Part shown: piece after piece, positions 11,909 to 22,802 of the stretch
Numbering within the stretch: position 1 is the stretch's first letter
How the letters are laid out: the number at the start of each line of letters is the position of its first letter
Assembly (NCBI RefSeq): GCF_037325665.1
Contig: NC_090251.1
Coordinates: 16,363,972-16,427,971, forward strand
Length of the DNA: 64,000 bases
From: Littorina saxatilis
Lineage: Eukaryota > Mollusca > Gastropoda > Littorinimorpha > Littorinidae
Direction: 5' to 3'
Translations under genes and position numbers: made by a program
Notes under the pieces: model-generated
Seen by the model: the letters and a program-made list of their open reading frames with translations, nothing else
Database searches by the model: none
What the model was told of the DNA's origin: nothing

Positions 11909-12711
11909 GACTCACATGCGAAGCAAAAGTGAGTCTATGTACTCACCCGAGTCGTCCGTCCGTCCGTCCGGACGTCCGGAAAACTTTAACGTTGGATATT
12001 TCTTGGACACTATTCAATCTATCAGTACCAAATTTGGCAAGATGGTGTATGATGACAAGGCCCCAAAAAACATACATAGCATCTTGACCTTGCTTCAAGG
12101 TCAAGGTCGCAGGGGCCATAAATGTTGTCTAAAAAACAGCTATTTTTCACATTTTTCCCATTTTCTCTGAAGTTTTTGAGATTGAATACCTCACCTATAT
12201 ATGATATATAGGGCAAAGTAAGCCCCATCTTTTGATACCAGTTTGGTTTACCTTGCTTCAAGGTCAAGGTCACAGGAGCTCTTCAAAGTTGGATTGTATA
12301 CATATTTTGAAGTGACCTTGACCCTGAACTATGGAAGATAACTGTTTCAAACTTAAAAATTATGTGGGGCACATGTTATGCTTTCATCATGAGACACATT
12401 TGGTCACATATGATCAAGGTCAAGGTCACTTTGACCCTTATGAAATGTGACCAAAATAAGGTAGTGAACCACTAAAAGTGACCATATCTCATGGTAGAAA
12501 GAGCCAATAAGCACCATTGTACTTCCTATGTCTTGAATTAACAGCTTTGTGTTGCATGACCTTGGATGACCTTGACCTTGGGTCAAGGTCACATGTATTT
12601 TGGTAGGAAAAATGTGTAAAGCAGTTCTTAGTGTATGATGTCATTGCTAGGTTTAGTTATTTGACCTTGACCCTGAAGGTCATGTAAAGGTCAAGGTCAA
12701 GCATGTGAGTC
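11909..12711. mobile_element. TIR element dense in AAGGTCA half-sites
   Basis: An ~800-bp element bounded by gactcacatgc (11909-11919) and gcatgtgagtc (12701-12711), an exact 11-bp inverted pair. Near the left end is a CCGTCCGTCCGTCCGG run. The rest carries about fifteen copies of AAGGTCA or its complement TGACCTT, often as tandem TCAAGGTCAAGGTCA (for example near 12094, 12254, 12414, 12580, 12690). No open frame of interest. Confidence 0.75.
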
Positions 12712-12749
12712 GTATGGGCTTTGCCCTTCTTGTTTTTTTTTGCCTTAGC

Positions 12750-13850
12750 ATTCGCTCTTCTTGAGTTTTTTGTTGACCACCTTGTAGTACAATGATGATG
12801 TCATATCACTTGTATTGCTAGTGTTATCCACAGATCTAGCGAATGTAGCATAGGTCTTTGATAACTGTACTTCTTCTTAGTTATATCATTTAGAGATTTT
12901 CTTTCGGACTCACCTTCGTAATAAATAGTCTTTTTAATGTGAAGTGTCCATAGACCAAAAAAAAGTAACTGAGATTTTCTCGGATGTTATTCAAACTAAA
13001 GTTTTGACATTCTACACACTTCTAGAGTTTGATGTTCACCAGATATGATGCATATCAAGTTGACCTTTGTCACATTTCAGGGTCACAGCGGCGGAAAATT
13101 TATTTCAGAGTCAAATTTGTGTGCAGACTCTCTTCGGTGTCCGAACTCCCCCCCGTGTACACTACATTGGGTGTGCACGTTAAAGATCCCACGATTGACA
13201 AAAGGGTCTTTCCTGGCAAAAATTGCTTAGGCACAGTTAATAATTGTCTACCTATACCCGTGTGACTTGGAATAATAGGCCGTGAAAGGTAAATATGCGC
13301 CGAAATGGCTGCAATTACTGGCCGTACAAAATTTCATCTCACACGGCATCACTGCAGAGCGCCTAGAACTGTACCCACGGAATATGCGCGATATAAGCCT
13401 CATTGATTGATTGATTGATTGAGTTATATTCGGGTCAAAATATGGAAAAGATATCAATTTCTTGAACATTGTTTATGCTAGAGCTTTGTAATTTCATACA
13501 CTTATAGTTCTGGGGTTTGATGACCTACAACCTTACACAAATCTGGTTGACCCTAGTCAAATTTAGGGTCGTGTGCAGCTAAAAAAAAAAAATTCTTTTA
13601 TTTCTTCCACGTTTTTAAGTAAGAGCTTTGAGTTTGAAACTTGACATACACCCATGTTTAACATGCCTTAAGTTGCAAGGTCACCGTAGGGTCAAGATTG
13701 GGTAACAAAAAAAGACTTGATTGTTTTACTTTTTGAAGTTTACTTGTATATTTTTGAAACTTGACATGCTTCCAGGTCATATTTCAAGGTCACACCCTTA
13801 GTTGATTCAGTTCAGGTCAAGAATAGGATATGTTTCTTCAAAGTCATTAG
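12750..13850. repeat. Degenerate array of AAGGTCA-bearing repeats, locus 2, split by a SINE
   Basis: Units with ttctagagtttgatg, gttgacctttgtcacatt and tttcagggtcacagc at 13010-13090 continue beyond the inserted SINE (13091-13424) as gggtcaaaatatgg, ttctggggtttgatgac and gaccctagtcaaattt. Unit structure matches 8290-9420 and 59190-60740. Confidence 0.6.
13091..13424 (+). repeat. SINE copy (5'-truncated) with GATT tail
   Basis: Runs cggaaaatttatttcagagtc, then cagactctcttcggtgtccg, cacgttaaagatcccacg and the 3' end atgcgcgatataagcctc followed by (ATTG)n. The body is shared in inverse with 1-235 and 62530-63003. The cagagtcaa...gtgtccgaac part is also shared with the different-bodied SINE at 45973-46341. 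No tRNA-like head is visible, so the copy is truncated. Confidence 0.75.
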
Positions 13851-14020
13851 TCAATAGAGCAGCAAATAATTTGGTTTTGATTTATTTCAATTATGATGAA
13901 GGTTAGTCGTGTGAGCATTTGCTTTTCATGTTCTCCTTGTTTGTGCTCACAGAATACTTTTTGCCACCTGTGAGTGTGATGAACTATATTTACAGTGCTT
14001 TGGGTTAACTAGAAATGCAC

Positions 14021-14041
14021 GGGGGGGGGGGGGGGGGGGGG
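14021..14041 (+). repeat. Poly-G tract of 21 bases
   Basis: Uninterrupted run of 21 G on the plus strand, alone in an AT-rich stretch. The flanking 13850-14869 contains no supported gene. Confidence 0.9.
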
Positions 14042-14869
14042 AATTAAAGTGTTACTGAGGCAGCATAGGTGTTGGTGTATTTATAAATAAGTGACGTCCC
14101 CCTGTAAGTGTAACATGGAAAGGGTGTAACGTGAGGTCCCTTCAGAGGATATCTCCAACTCCAACTCCAAGTATAGGTTATCAGACTTATCATTTGTTTG
14201 TGTATTTTAAGTATCCTTCTTGTGAAAGTGCATAGCGGTTTAGTAAGAGGTGGGCATGTTGATTATGAGGCAGCTTAGTTTACTTTAAGAAGAGGAGATG
14301 GTCAAAATTGATTACAGGGGATAGCAGGATCACCAAAGAAAGTTTCTGGTTCAAGTATTGCATACCAATGTGGCAGATTGCCTGATCACGGACACAGTTG
14401 AAAGGATTTGTGCTTCGCAAGCAGCATACTGGTTCAGGTTGCCTGGCACCATACTTTGTGGCAGTTTTAAAGTGTGCCGTTGGTGGGACAATGACTGACA
14501 ACACGAGGATGAATTGTCACCGCTCGGCTGCAGCACCAACCGTCGTGGAACCCTGGAGTTGGAGCAATTTGTAGCTTAGTGCGGACAGTTGGAGCACCTG
14601 CGTCTTTTCATCAGATTGAAGATGTTTGTGTCCTTATGTCCTTTCTTTTCAGGGACAGGTCCACACCGTTTTGCAGAAAAGTTTCACCATTGGCTGAAAT
14701 TGGACTGAATTGTCATGCATTTGTAGATTTATGTATGCTGTATAGTTTTAATCAATGGGCAGGCTGGAAATAAGGTGGCTATTTTTTGTTAGTTTGCATC
14801 TGGACTTTTCATGATTGACCTTAATGACTGATTTAAATTTCTTGTTCTCTCCTAACTGATCTTTCACAG

Positions 14870-15120
14870 GTTCCCGATGTTCAAACGAGTTGTGGAGACT
14901 GTGTGGCCGCTTGGGGTCACGCCACCCCAGCGGCCTTTGCTTTCCATTTTTCAGACTCGTTTGGACATTGGGGCCTGCTCCGCGTTTCAGCTGACCACCA
15001 AAATAGGTCATCCGATTTGCCGACTGAGACTTTCGTTGTGGCCGATGATGAAGTTGAATTTTCCCAATTTTGACAACAGAAAGCATGGAGATTGACGAGA
15101 GAAAAGTCTAGAGCAAACTA
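14870..15120 (+). other. Candidate internal non-coding exon, possibly 5' UTR of the SCAF-like gene
   Basis: A 251-bp GC-richer segment is bounded by a good acceptor (aactgatctttcacag|gttccc) and a consensus donor (gcaaacta|gtaagt). All three plus frames contain stops, and the longest frame (ATG 14877, 72 codons) resembles nothing known. It is therefore more likely an untranslated exon than a coding one. Linking it to the coding exons at 22679 is inference from strand and position. A separate non-coding RNA would fit equally well. Confidence 0.4.
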
Positions 15121-15746
15121 GTAAGTAATAGCCACTTTGTTTTCCTTTGTTCTCCAATTGTACTTTTTTCATTGTGCCTGTTACACATGCTGGATTCTTT
15201 GTAAATTTATGTTTTCATTAACTGGAGACGCATGCCTTCATTGTTGATTAAATTTTTTCAAGAATTGGCTTTGGTGTGTGTGCATGTAGCATTCTCACTA
15301 GCAGACGGCTACTGTTATATAACCTGAACTCATTTGTTGATATATTATGGTCAGAATCATTTTCTTTTACAAGATATTTAGTGTTAAAACTGTTCTTGTG
15401 ACCTTAAATGGTGCAGACATGATAGGGTCTTTTTTTAGTAGTATCACTTTTTTCAAAAGCTTCATGTAAAAGAAGACTATGACAGTAAGGCAGCTTTTTT
15501 TCAACTGAAACTGACATTGTTCTTTTGCATGGCTCAAAGCAAAGTAATAAACTCAAAACAACTAAAATTAAAAAGTTAAAACATTTTTAAAAACTGCTGG
15601 AAAAGTATACAAGGAATACACACTTTTATGAGGAACAATGTCTAATTTATTATGCACTGATGAAGAAACTAAACTTTACCATGGGCCTGGACTGGTGTAA
15701 ATCACTAAATCAGTAAATGTGGCAAATTTAGAATCGGAGGAGGGAG

Positions 15747-16501
15747 GTTAAAGGTAGGAGCTACCATAAAATACGCCGTTCTTCTCTTCAAGTCATTTGA
15801 CCACAACATTCATGAAAACAGAACTGTTTGTGTTAAAATTTGGTGTGCATTGGCTTCAATGTATGTAGAATGATAGTATATGGTCCCAAAGAAATTTGCT
15901 TTTAAATTGACTTTAGTAAAAAAAAAAAAATTAAGCAAAGCGTTGAATGGAAACGTGCTACTTCTCGGATGACAAGATATTTTCAAACCTATTCATCAGA
16001 ATGATTTGAACTTCAGCAGAAATGTTTAAGACATGCTGGTAGATGTTTTGTTCCACAGGCTAAGCTCTAGGCGGGAAAGTTAAAGAGATACACATTTTCC
16101 AGTTTTCATAAATTATGTACCCACAAAGTCAACATTTGTATTACTTTAACTTTTTATCCTAGAGCTTAGCCTGTGGAACAAAACATTTATCAGAATGTCT
16201 TAAACATTTCTGCAAAAGTTCAAATCGTTCTGATGAATAGTTTTGAAATTATCTTCTCATCTGTGAACTAACATGTTTCAGTTTCACTTTGTTTATTTTT
16301 CATTTAATAATTTTTACTCAAGTCAAATCTAAAAGCAATTTTTTATTTTGATCATAATTATACTATTATTTTACATACATTAAAACAAATGCACACCAAA
16401 TTTTAACACAAACAGTTCTGTTTCATGATTGTTGTGGTCAAAAGACTTGAAGAGAAAAACGGTGTATTTTCAAGGTACACAACGTAGCTCCTAGCTTTAA
16501 C
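15747..16501. mobile_element. Fold-back element: ~330-bp inverted arms
   Basis: Arms run 15747-~16085 and ~16150-16501. Matching inverted landmarks are gttaaaggtaggagctac / gtagctcctagctttaac, aacagaactgtttgtgtt / aacacaaacagttctgtt, and tgttttgttccacaggctaa / ttagcctgtggaacaaaaca. The spacer is only about 60 bp. No target-site duplication is clear and no coding content is present. Probably a fold-back MITE. If transcribed, the RNA would form a long hairpin. Confidence 0.85.
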
Positions 16502-18030
16502 GAAAACTAATTAAGAACTGCATTTGTTCATTTGAATCTTGATAAAACATGTCCATCCAATTCTTCCTTCTTTTCAATTTGTTGCATTGTTAATGAATCT
16601 CATTTAGTATGTCAGAAGAAAATATATCAAGCAATTACAAACACACTGTACTGTAGAAGTCTTTGTTTGTTTGTTTTGTTTTTTAAAATGTTGCTGAAAA
16701 TGATTCAAACAGAAAAATAAGTTCTTTAGACTGCTGCTTAGGCTTAGGCAGTAACCAGATGAAAATATTTTGATGGCAATAGTAGAAATGTTTCTGTGCA
16801 TCTAAAGCAGATTATACAACAAAACATATTTTAGCGACAGCTTCAAAATGATTTTACAAAAAGTACTTTGGAAGACTTTATCATGCTGGTTTGTCGTTGG
16901 GTATGGAAATTAAATGTATACATAAAAAGATTTAGAAAATGTGTCAGAAACTCTCAAGGTTTTTTCTTTTGTCTTTGCCAGATTTCTTTCTTCTGTCCCT
17001 GAACTTTGTTGGTTAAGGCAGAATAAGCATATCAAAGTATTAGTGGTAATGTCAATCCTTCCCAGGTTGTTTTTCCACCTCGGTTGATTTTCCTGTGTTC
17101 CATTTTGTAAGAGAGGAGAGGCAAAATAGACAAAGACAGAAAATAGGCACAGTGAAACACAATTTTTAAAAGCTATCTGCTTTTAGAAAATCAAAAACAT
17201 TTTAGATGGACAGAAAATCTACCATCACATCTATTCAGATATTTGACACTAGCATACCGTCGACAAAGTCCAGAAGAACCTAACTAAATTGCTGCCTGGC
17301 AGAACAATGTAAAACTAGCTGTATGCTGTTGACAGTCGTATCTGAAAACTTCTGAGTGCAGAAGACAAACCTTCCAAAACCTGCTCATAGGGAAAGGGGA
17401 GATAATAATCACCCTCCAGAACCCTAGGTTTTCTGATGTATTTATGATCTTTGGCTTCCCATGTTAAGAGAAAAAGATTGCTTTCTGGGGAATAAAATGA
17501 AGAAACGTAAAATTTATGCTAAAATGATTTAAACTCTTTTTTGAGTTTGAAAAAAGTTAATTTTTTTTAGTTGGCGTATTGATCCAATTTAAAAAAAAAA
17601 TTGCATTATGCTTTAGCCATTTTAATTTTGCTGCTAAACTTGGAGTTTGTCCACTGCTGTCACACCCTTTCTGAACTCACCGCAAATTAGTCACATCCGC
17701 AGAGTTTTCAGAATGTAGAAATTACACGATGCCAGTCATGAATAAAATCTAAAGAACACAAAACGGCATACATCTCTTTCCTGTTTTTGCTCCTGTTATC
17801 AGAAACTTTCATTGTTGTAGTCTTCTGAAAATGCCGACATAATGTTTATTGCGGTTGCAGAAAGGATGACAAGTCTTGTTGGTAGCCATGTCGCTGTATT
17901 GACAAGCAAGTGAATATTTCTTAATATTCAACAAATGCAAGCTCATAAACTCAAGTGCACACTGCTAAAATCAAACTTCAACCAGGAGAAGAGATGGTGG
18001 CGTAAAAAGATATTCTGTAACATTAAATTT
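16502..18030. other. AT-rich stretch, nothing recognised
   Basis: No exon-like, RNA-like or clear repeat feature. The short open frames on both strands between 16532 and 18030 have no family resemblance. Confidence 0.5.
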
Positions 18031-18041
18031 ATTACATTTGG

Positions 18042-18429
18042 TACCCCCCGCGGGTTAGGGGGAGTCCCATATTGGTTGGGACGAGAAAGAATTTACCCGA
18101 TGCTCCCCAGCATGTCGTAAGAGGCGACTAACGGATTCTGTTTCTCCTTTTACCCTCGTTAAGTGTTTCTTGTATAGAATATAGTCAATTTTTGTAAAGA
18201 TTTTAGTCAAGCAGTATGTAAGAAATGTCAAGTCCTTTGTACTGGAAACTTGCATTCTCCCAGTAAGGTAATATATTGTACTACATTGCAAGCCCCTGGA
18301 GCAAATTTTTGATTAGTGCTTTTGTGAACAAGAAACAATTGACAAGTGGCTCTATCCCATCTCCTCCCTTCCCCTGTCGCGATATAACCTTCGTGGTTGA
18401 AAACCACGCTAAACACCAAATAAAGAAAG
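18042..18429 (+). repeat. SINE (GCGGGTTAGGGGG head) with 11-bp target-site duplication
   Basis: Flanked by attacatttgg at 18031-18041 and again at 18430-18440. It begins taccccccgcgggttagg, continues through cccgatgctccccagcatg and gtaagaggcgactaacgg, and ends gttgaaaaccacgctaaac, accaaataaagaaaga. A full copy lies at 55686-56049 and a 3' piece at 32167-32293. The head is not visibly tRNA-like; it may be a SINE of other origin or a LINE 3' end. Confidence 0.85.
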
Positions 18430-18583
18430 ATTACATTTGGCCAACGAGTTAAGAAGGGTATTTGTCGTCTGCTAAAACTATAGTCAGAGAGGGGTTACCG
18501 CTGTTACTTTGTCTGCCAGACTGAGATGGAAGTTGTTTATATGACTCTGGGATGGTGACATGATTGGTTTAAATTGTGAGATG

Positions 18584-19715
18584 CAGGCATGGGAATTGTC
18601 CGCCGAAAGGCAAATTTCCGCCGAATTTTTTTTTTCTACTGAAAAAATAAATGGGGGAGGCAAAAATGGTTCTAGAAACTGAATTTAATGGCAAATTTGG
18701 AGCTTAGATGACACCTAATTGCACCATTTGGGTTCTTTGGAGAAAAAGAAATTCCGGGGGGGGGGGGGGGGGGGCATGCCCCCGAACCCCCCCTAGCAGG
18801 GCTAGGCGCTTCGCGCCGTCGACTTTACTATTACTTACAAATTTTCAGCCTTGTTTACTTTTTACATTTTGTAAAGTTTTGACTAAATGTTTTAACATAG
18901 AGGGGGAATCGAGACGAGGGTCGTGGTGTGTGTCTGTGCATGTGTGTGTGTAGAGCGATTCAGAGTAAACTACTGGACCGATCTTTATGAAATTGTACAT
19001 GACAGTTCATGGGTATGATATCCCCAGACGGTTTTTTCATTTTTTCGATAACTGTCTTTTATGACGTCATATCCGGCTTTTTGTAAAAGTTGAGGCAGCA
19101 CTGTCACACCTTCATTTTTCAATCAAATTGATTGAAATTTTGACCAAGCAATCTTCAACGAAGGCCGGACTTTGGTATAGCATTTCAGCATGTAGGCCTA
19201 AAAATTAATTAATGACTTTGGTCATTAAAAATCTGAAAATTGTAATTAAAATTATTTTTTTATAAAACGATCCAAAATTACTTTTATTTTATTCTTCATC
19301 ATGTTCTGATTCCAAAAACATATAGATATGTTATATTCGGATTAAAAAGAAGCACTGAAAAGTAAAAATATAAAAATTATGATTAAAATTAAATTTCCGA
19401 AATCGTTTTAAAAACAATTTCATCTTATTCTTTGTCGGTTCCTGATTCTAAAAACATATAGATATGATATGGTTGGATTAAAAACACACTCAGAAAGTTA
19501 AAACGAAGAGAGGTACAGTAAAGCGTGCTATGCAGCACAGCGCAACCGCTACCGCGCTAAACAGGCTCATTACTTTCACTGCCTTTTGCACTAGCGGCGG
19601 ACTATGGTCATTGTGAAAAAATGCAGTGCGTTCAGTTTCATTCTGTGAGGGCCACAGCTTGACTAAATGTAGTAATTTTGCCTTACGCGACTTGTTTTTT
19701 AAATTCCCATGCCTG
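18584..19715. mobile_element. CAGGCATGGGAATTG TIR element, copy 1, interrupted by a nested repeat
   Basis: Ends caggcatgggaattg (18584-18598) and aattcccatgcctg (ending 19715). The left part (ccgccgaaaggcaaatttcc, a 19-G tract at 18756-18774, gctaggcgcttcgcg) is collinear with the uninterrupted 313-bp copy at 30603-30915. The ~835-bp insert at about 18863-19698 is the AAGTCGCGTAAGG repeat in minus orientation. Nesting is therefore read directly from the two copies. Confidence 0.85.
18863..19698 (-). mobile_element. AAGTCGCGTAAGG interspersed repeat, copy 2, nested
   Basis: In minus orientation it starts acaagtcgcgtaaggc at ~19698 and ends at ~18863 (gtaaagttttgactaaat on the plus strand). 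It shares with 2201-3063 the acatatagatatg blocks, the ttcattctgtgag segment and the GTGTGTGTCTGTGCATGTG run near its right end. It sits inside the TIR element 18584-19715 and so is younger than that insertion. Confidence 0.8.
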
Positions 19716-22678
19716 GAGATGGAAAGAGGGTAGAATGTTACAGTTTGTGTGACCTTGTTAGTGAAGGATAAATGCAAGACTGAAGTGAAGTTCATTGAAT
19801 AAGCTTTGTAGCAACGCTCATTGTAAACTAAAGGGGTACATGCTTGGTGTGAAACTGTTGCTTACCATCAGAGTTGTGGAAGTTAAATAAGGTAAATGTG
19901 TATGTTACATAAATTGGAAAAAAAGAACAAAATGGCATTGAGACAAGGGAATAATGCTTTTTCACGGTCAGTTCATTAAATAGTTGAACTTATCTGTTTC
20001 ATTATTGATGTGTATGTGGATAACAAAATTCTTATTAAGAGTTGAGGCAGGCAGGGAAAGGTTCTGAATGGTGAAGTTGAAATGGACGTGAGACTGTGGC
20101 CAGTGAACAGGCATGGAAATTCTCCTCGGATTCGAGGATTTCCGAGAAAAGCTACACATTTCCGAGAGGAAAAAAATCCTCTTCCAAGAAGAACAAAAAT
20201 CGAGGAACAAAAATCTAAAAAGACAGTATGACAAATATCCTCCATAAAACCGTCCCCTCTTTTAGTGAGATTCCGCCCGCATTAGTCACTTTTTTAAACG
20301 AAGAGTAGGTGTGTTAGAATAATATTAGTTCAGTTAAAGGATTAAAATAATCGTTGGTTACTGGCAATACAAAACTTGTATTAAATTTGATCAGTTTTTT
20401 GCTGTGTAAAGGTCATGAAACATACTCCCAGAATGCGCCAGATTGCACAGAATTTAAACTAGATTTTTGTGTTAAATCCGGGGGACCCCCTTAGTTTTTC
20501 AAGATTTGTCTTTCAATCAATTCCTTTGCCTGAGTGAAATAGTCTTGTGTCTTGGCTTACAATCAAAAGTGTAGCCTAAGATTACAATGGTCTCTTTGCC
20601 ATGGAGACTGAAGCTGGAAAGGTGTGAAGAAATATTGCATTAGTCAACAAGATATGGGATGGGTGATGATGATAGTACAGATGTCTAGCTCCATCATATC
20701 CATAAAGTTATTCAATTTTCAAGCAGTCCACTGAAAGCTCCAGGTTGAAAAATAGTACCGTTTGGTGATATGTCAAGAATGGTGCTGTACTTGCCCAGAA
20801 GTTAAGAATCTTTTATTTTGAAGTCCAGAAGCAAAACTTTCAGCTGGCTTGAGTAAGCTCTTAGTAATTCAGGCATGAGAATCTTCCTCCTTTTGGAGGA
20901 ATTCCTCCTTTTGAACGTCTCTAGGTGTTCATGTCTGAAATGGATAATCAGCACAGCAGATGATTTTGAAGTTGTAACTGTAAGCAACATTTGTCATGTG
21001 TAAATCATTTCTCCTTCTGGTTAAGGAAAACTGATAATTTTTTCCAAGTTTTGTGTTATATAAAATTTGGCCAACCTTATTTCCTCCATGTTGGTGATTT
21101 TCTATTCTCATGTCTGAGTATTGCATAAGAAAACAAATGTAAAGAGAAATTGGAGCCTGTCATGGGGAAAAACAAACCAAGAAATGAAAATAGAGCCCCA
21201 GCGTCATTGAAGACAGACTAATTGCTCTTCTCACTAATTGCTCTACTCGTAGTGATCTCTTCTTATCAGTATAAAACCTGAACATTTTGGCAGCATAGTT
21301 CTAAATTATTAATTAGTCCCTTTGAACATTTTGTTTCACACATAAGGCTGGAGCGACCTGTAGATTTAAAGCTTCAATACATTACTAGTGTTTGTGTTAC
21401 AGCCTATTTGAGTAAACCAGTCATATTTTGGACATTAAATAAAACCTTTCACTTTAGTGTATATATCCTGAATAGAATTGTGAATTGTTTTCTTGAACTA
21501 AAACAATTGTAGCTGTTACTAAGGAGGAACAAAGTAGACGTCTTGATGAAAACAAGTTTTAGGCTGCCCTCCGCAGTGCCAGTATGAGATTCACTCTTTG
21601 CACTTACTTGCGATGTTAAAAATCACCATTGTGTGCGACAGATTCATACTCGCTTTAGTGAGTTTCTCTCAAGGGTGGTGTGCTGCCAGAAATGAAAATG
21701 AGAGATCGACATTTAATCAGTACAAATATAATCTGCAGGTGTGTGCGGGTTTTTTCTGTCTTTTTTGGTAAAAAATATTTTCAAACTCTGTCATTTTGGG
21801 AAAATAAAACCACTGTATTCCTGCTAGGAAGAAAAAGTTTTTGTTTCTTTCCGGACGCACGATTTTTTTCCTGAGGAAATATTTCCAAAGTCAATAAAGA
21901 TTAAAAAGAAATTTTTTTTAAAATCAATTTTGTTCTTTTTTTTTTGCCCTGAGACCTTCCATTGTGAAGGACACAGAAAAAAATGCGATCCCAATAATTT
22001 TAAAGATCAGACAGTAAAAATAATACCACAAAATGTTACCTGATGCCCTTAGTGGACTGCCCAGTTGAAGGACTTACTTGTTCCATTTTGGTGGGAACGA
22101 ATTGTTAAAAAGATGGTTAACAAACTGACATGAAGCAAGAATTTATATTACCCAACAGCCAAAAGTTCTTCTGTGTTGTTTTCATTTGATGATTTCAAGC
22201 ATTTAAGAAAGAAAATAGGGAGACGGCCAAGTTTAGGGGTTGAGGTAAAAAGGATAGTGAGATAGTTGACTTCAACATGGAAAGACTTGCACTGTAAACA
22301 GCCCTTGTTTGCCAAAAAATCTGGCAGAGATTTAGAAGATAAATTAATATTAAGATTAGAAATTTGTAATGACTGGCTCACAAAGAAAAGACTACAGCAG
22401 TACAGCAGTACAGCTTGACACAGTGAGAATGCTATTTGAACCACATCAATTAGTAACTCTTGTTGGATATACAAAACATCCACACTAGGTCTTGCCAAAG
22501 CTTGTGTATTTTTCATAGCAAGCAGAAAACATTTATTGACAATAATTATTCTGTAAAAGAAGCTTTTTTTTCCAATCAATGATGACAATGATGGTTTTGC
22601 CTTGTAGAAATTCATCTGTTTTGAAGTGCAGAATCGAAGTACCATAAGTAACCTTTTTCCCTTTTGTTTTTTTTCCAG
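19716..22678 (+). other. AT-rich stretch upstream of the SCAF-like coding exons
   Basis: Contains one short TIR element (20870-21116) and otherwise no supported feature. It is probably intron of the SCAF-like transcription unit, because the next exon is entered through an acceptor at 22677-22678. A 165-codon minus-strand open frame at 22148-22645 has no recognisable domain. Confidence 0.45.
20870..21116. mobile_element. Short TIR element related to the CAGGCATGGGAATTG family
   Basis: Ends caggcatgagaatcttcc (20870) and ttctattctcatgtctg (ending 21116) are inverted and resemble the ends at 18584 and 30603. The interior (ttcctccttttggaggaatt) differs. A possible half-copy starts at 20109 (caggcatggaaattctcc) without a matching right end. 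Confidence 0.55.
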
Positions 22679-22802
22679 GTATCCTAGGCTTACTCTACAA
22701 CATCAAGACAGAAATTACAACTAGAGTGCAGACACCAACATGTAAGCTGGTGCTCCAGGCACAGAACATCGCTTTCCTCAACTATTTGCACACGTTGCTG
22801 CC

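Noticed and set aside
22148-22645. 165-codon minus-strand open frame just before the SCAF-like coding exon
   Set aside because: Leu/Ser/Phe-rich translation of an A-rich intron, no domain, no conserved pattern.
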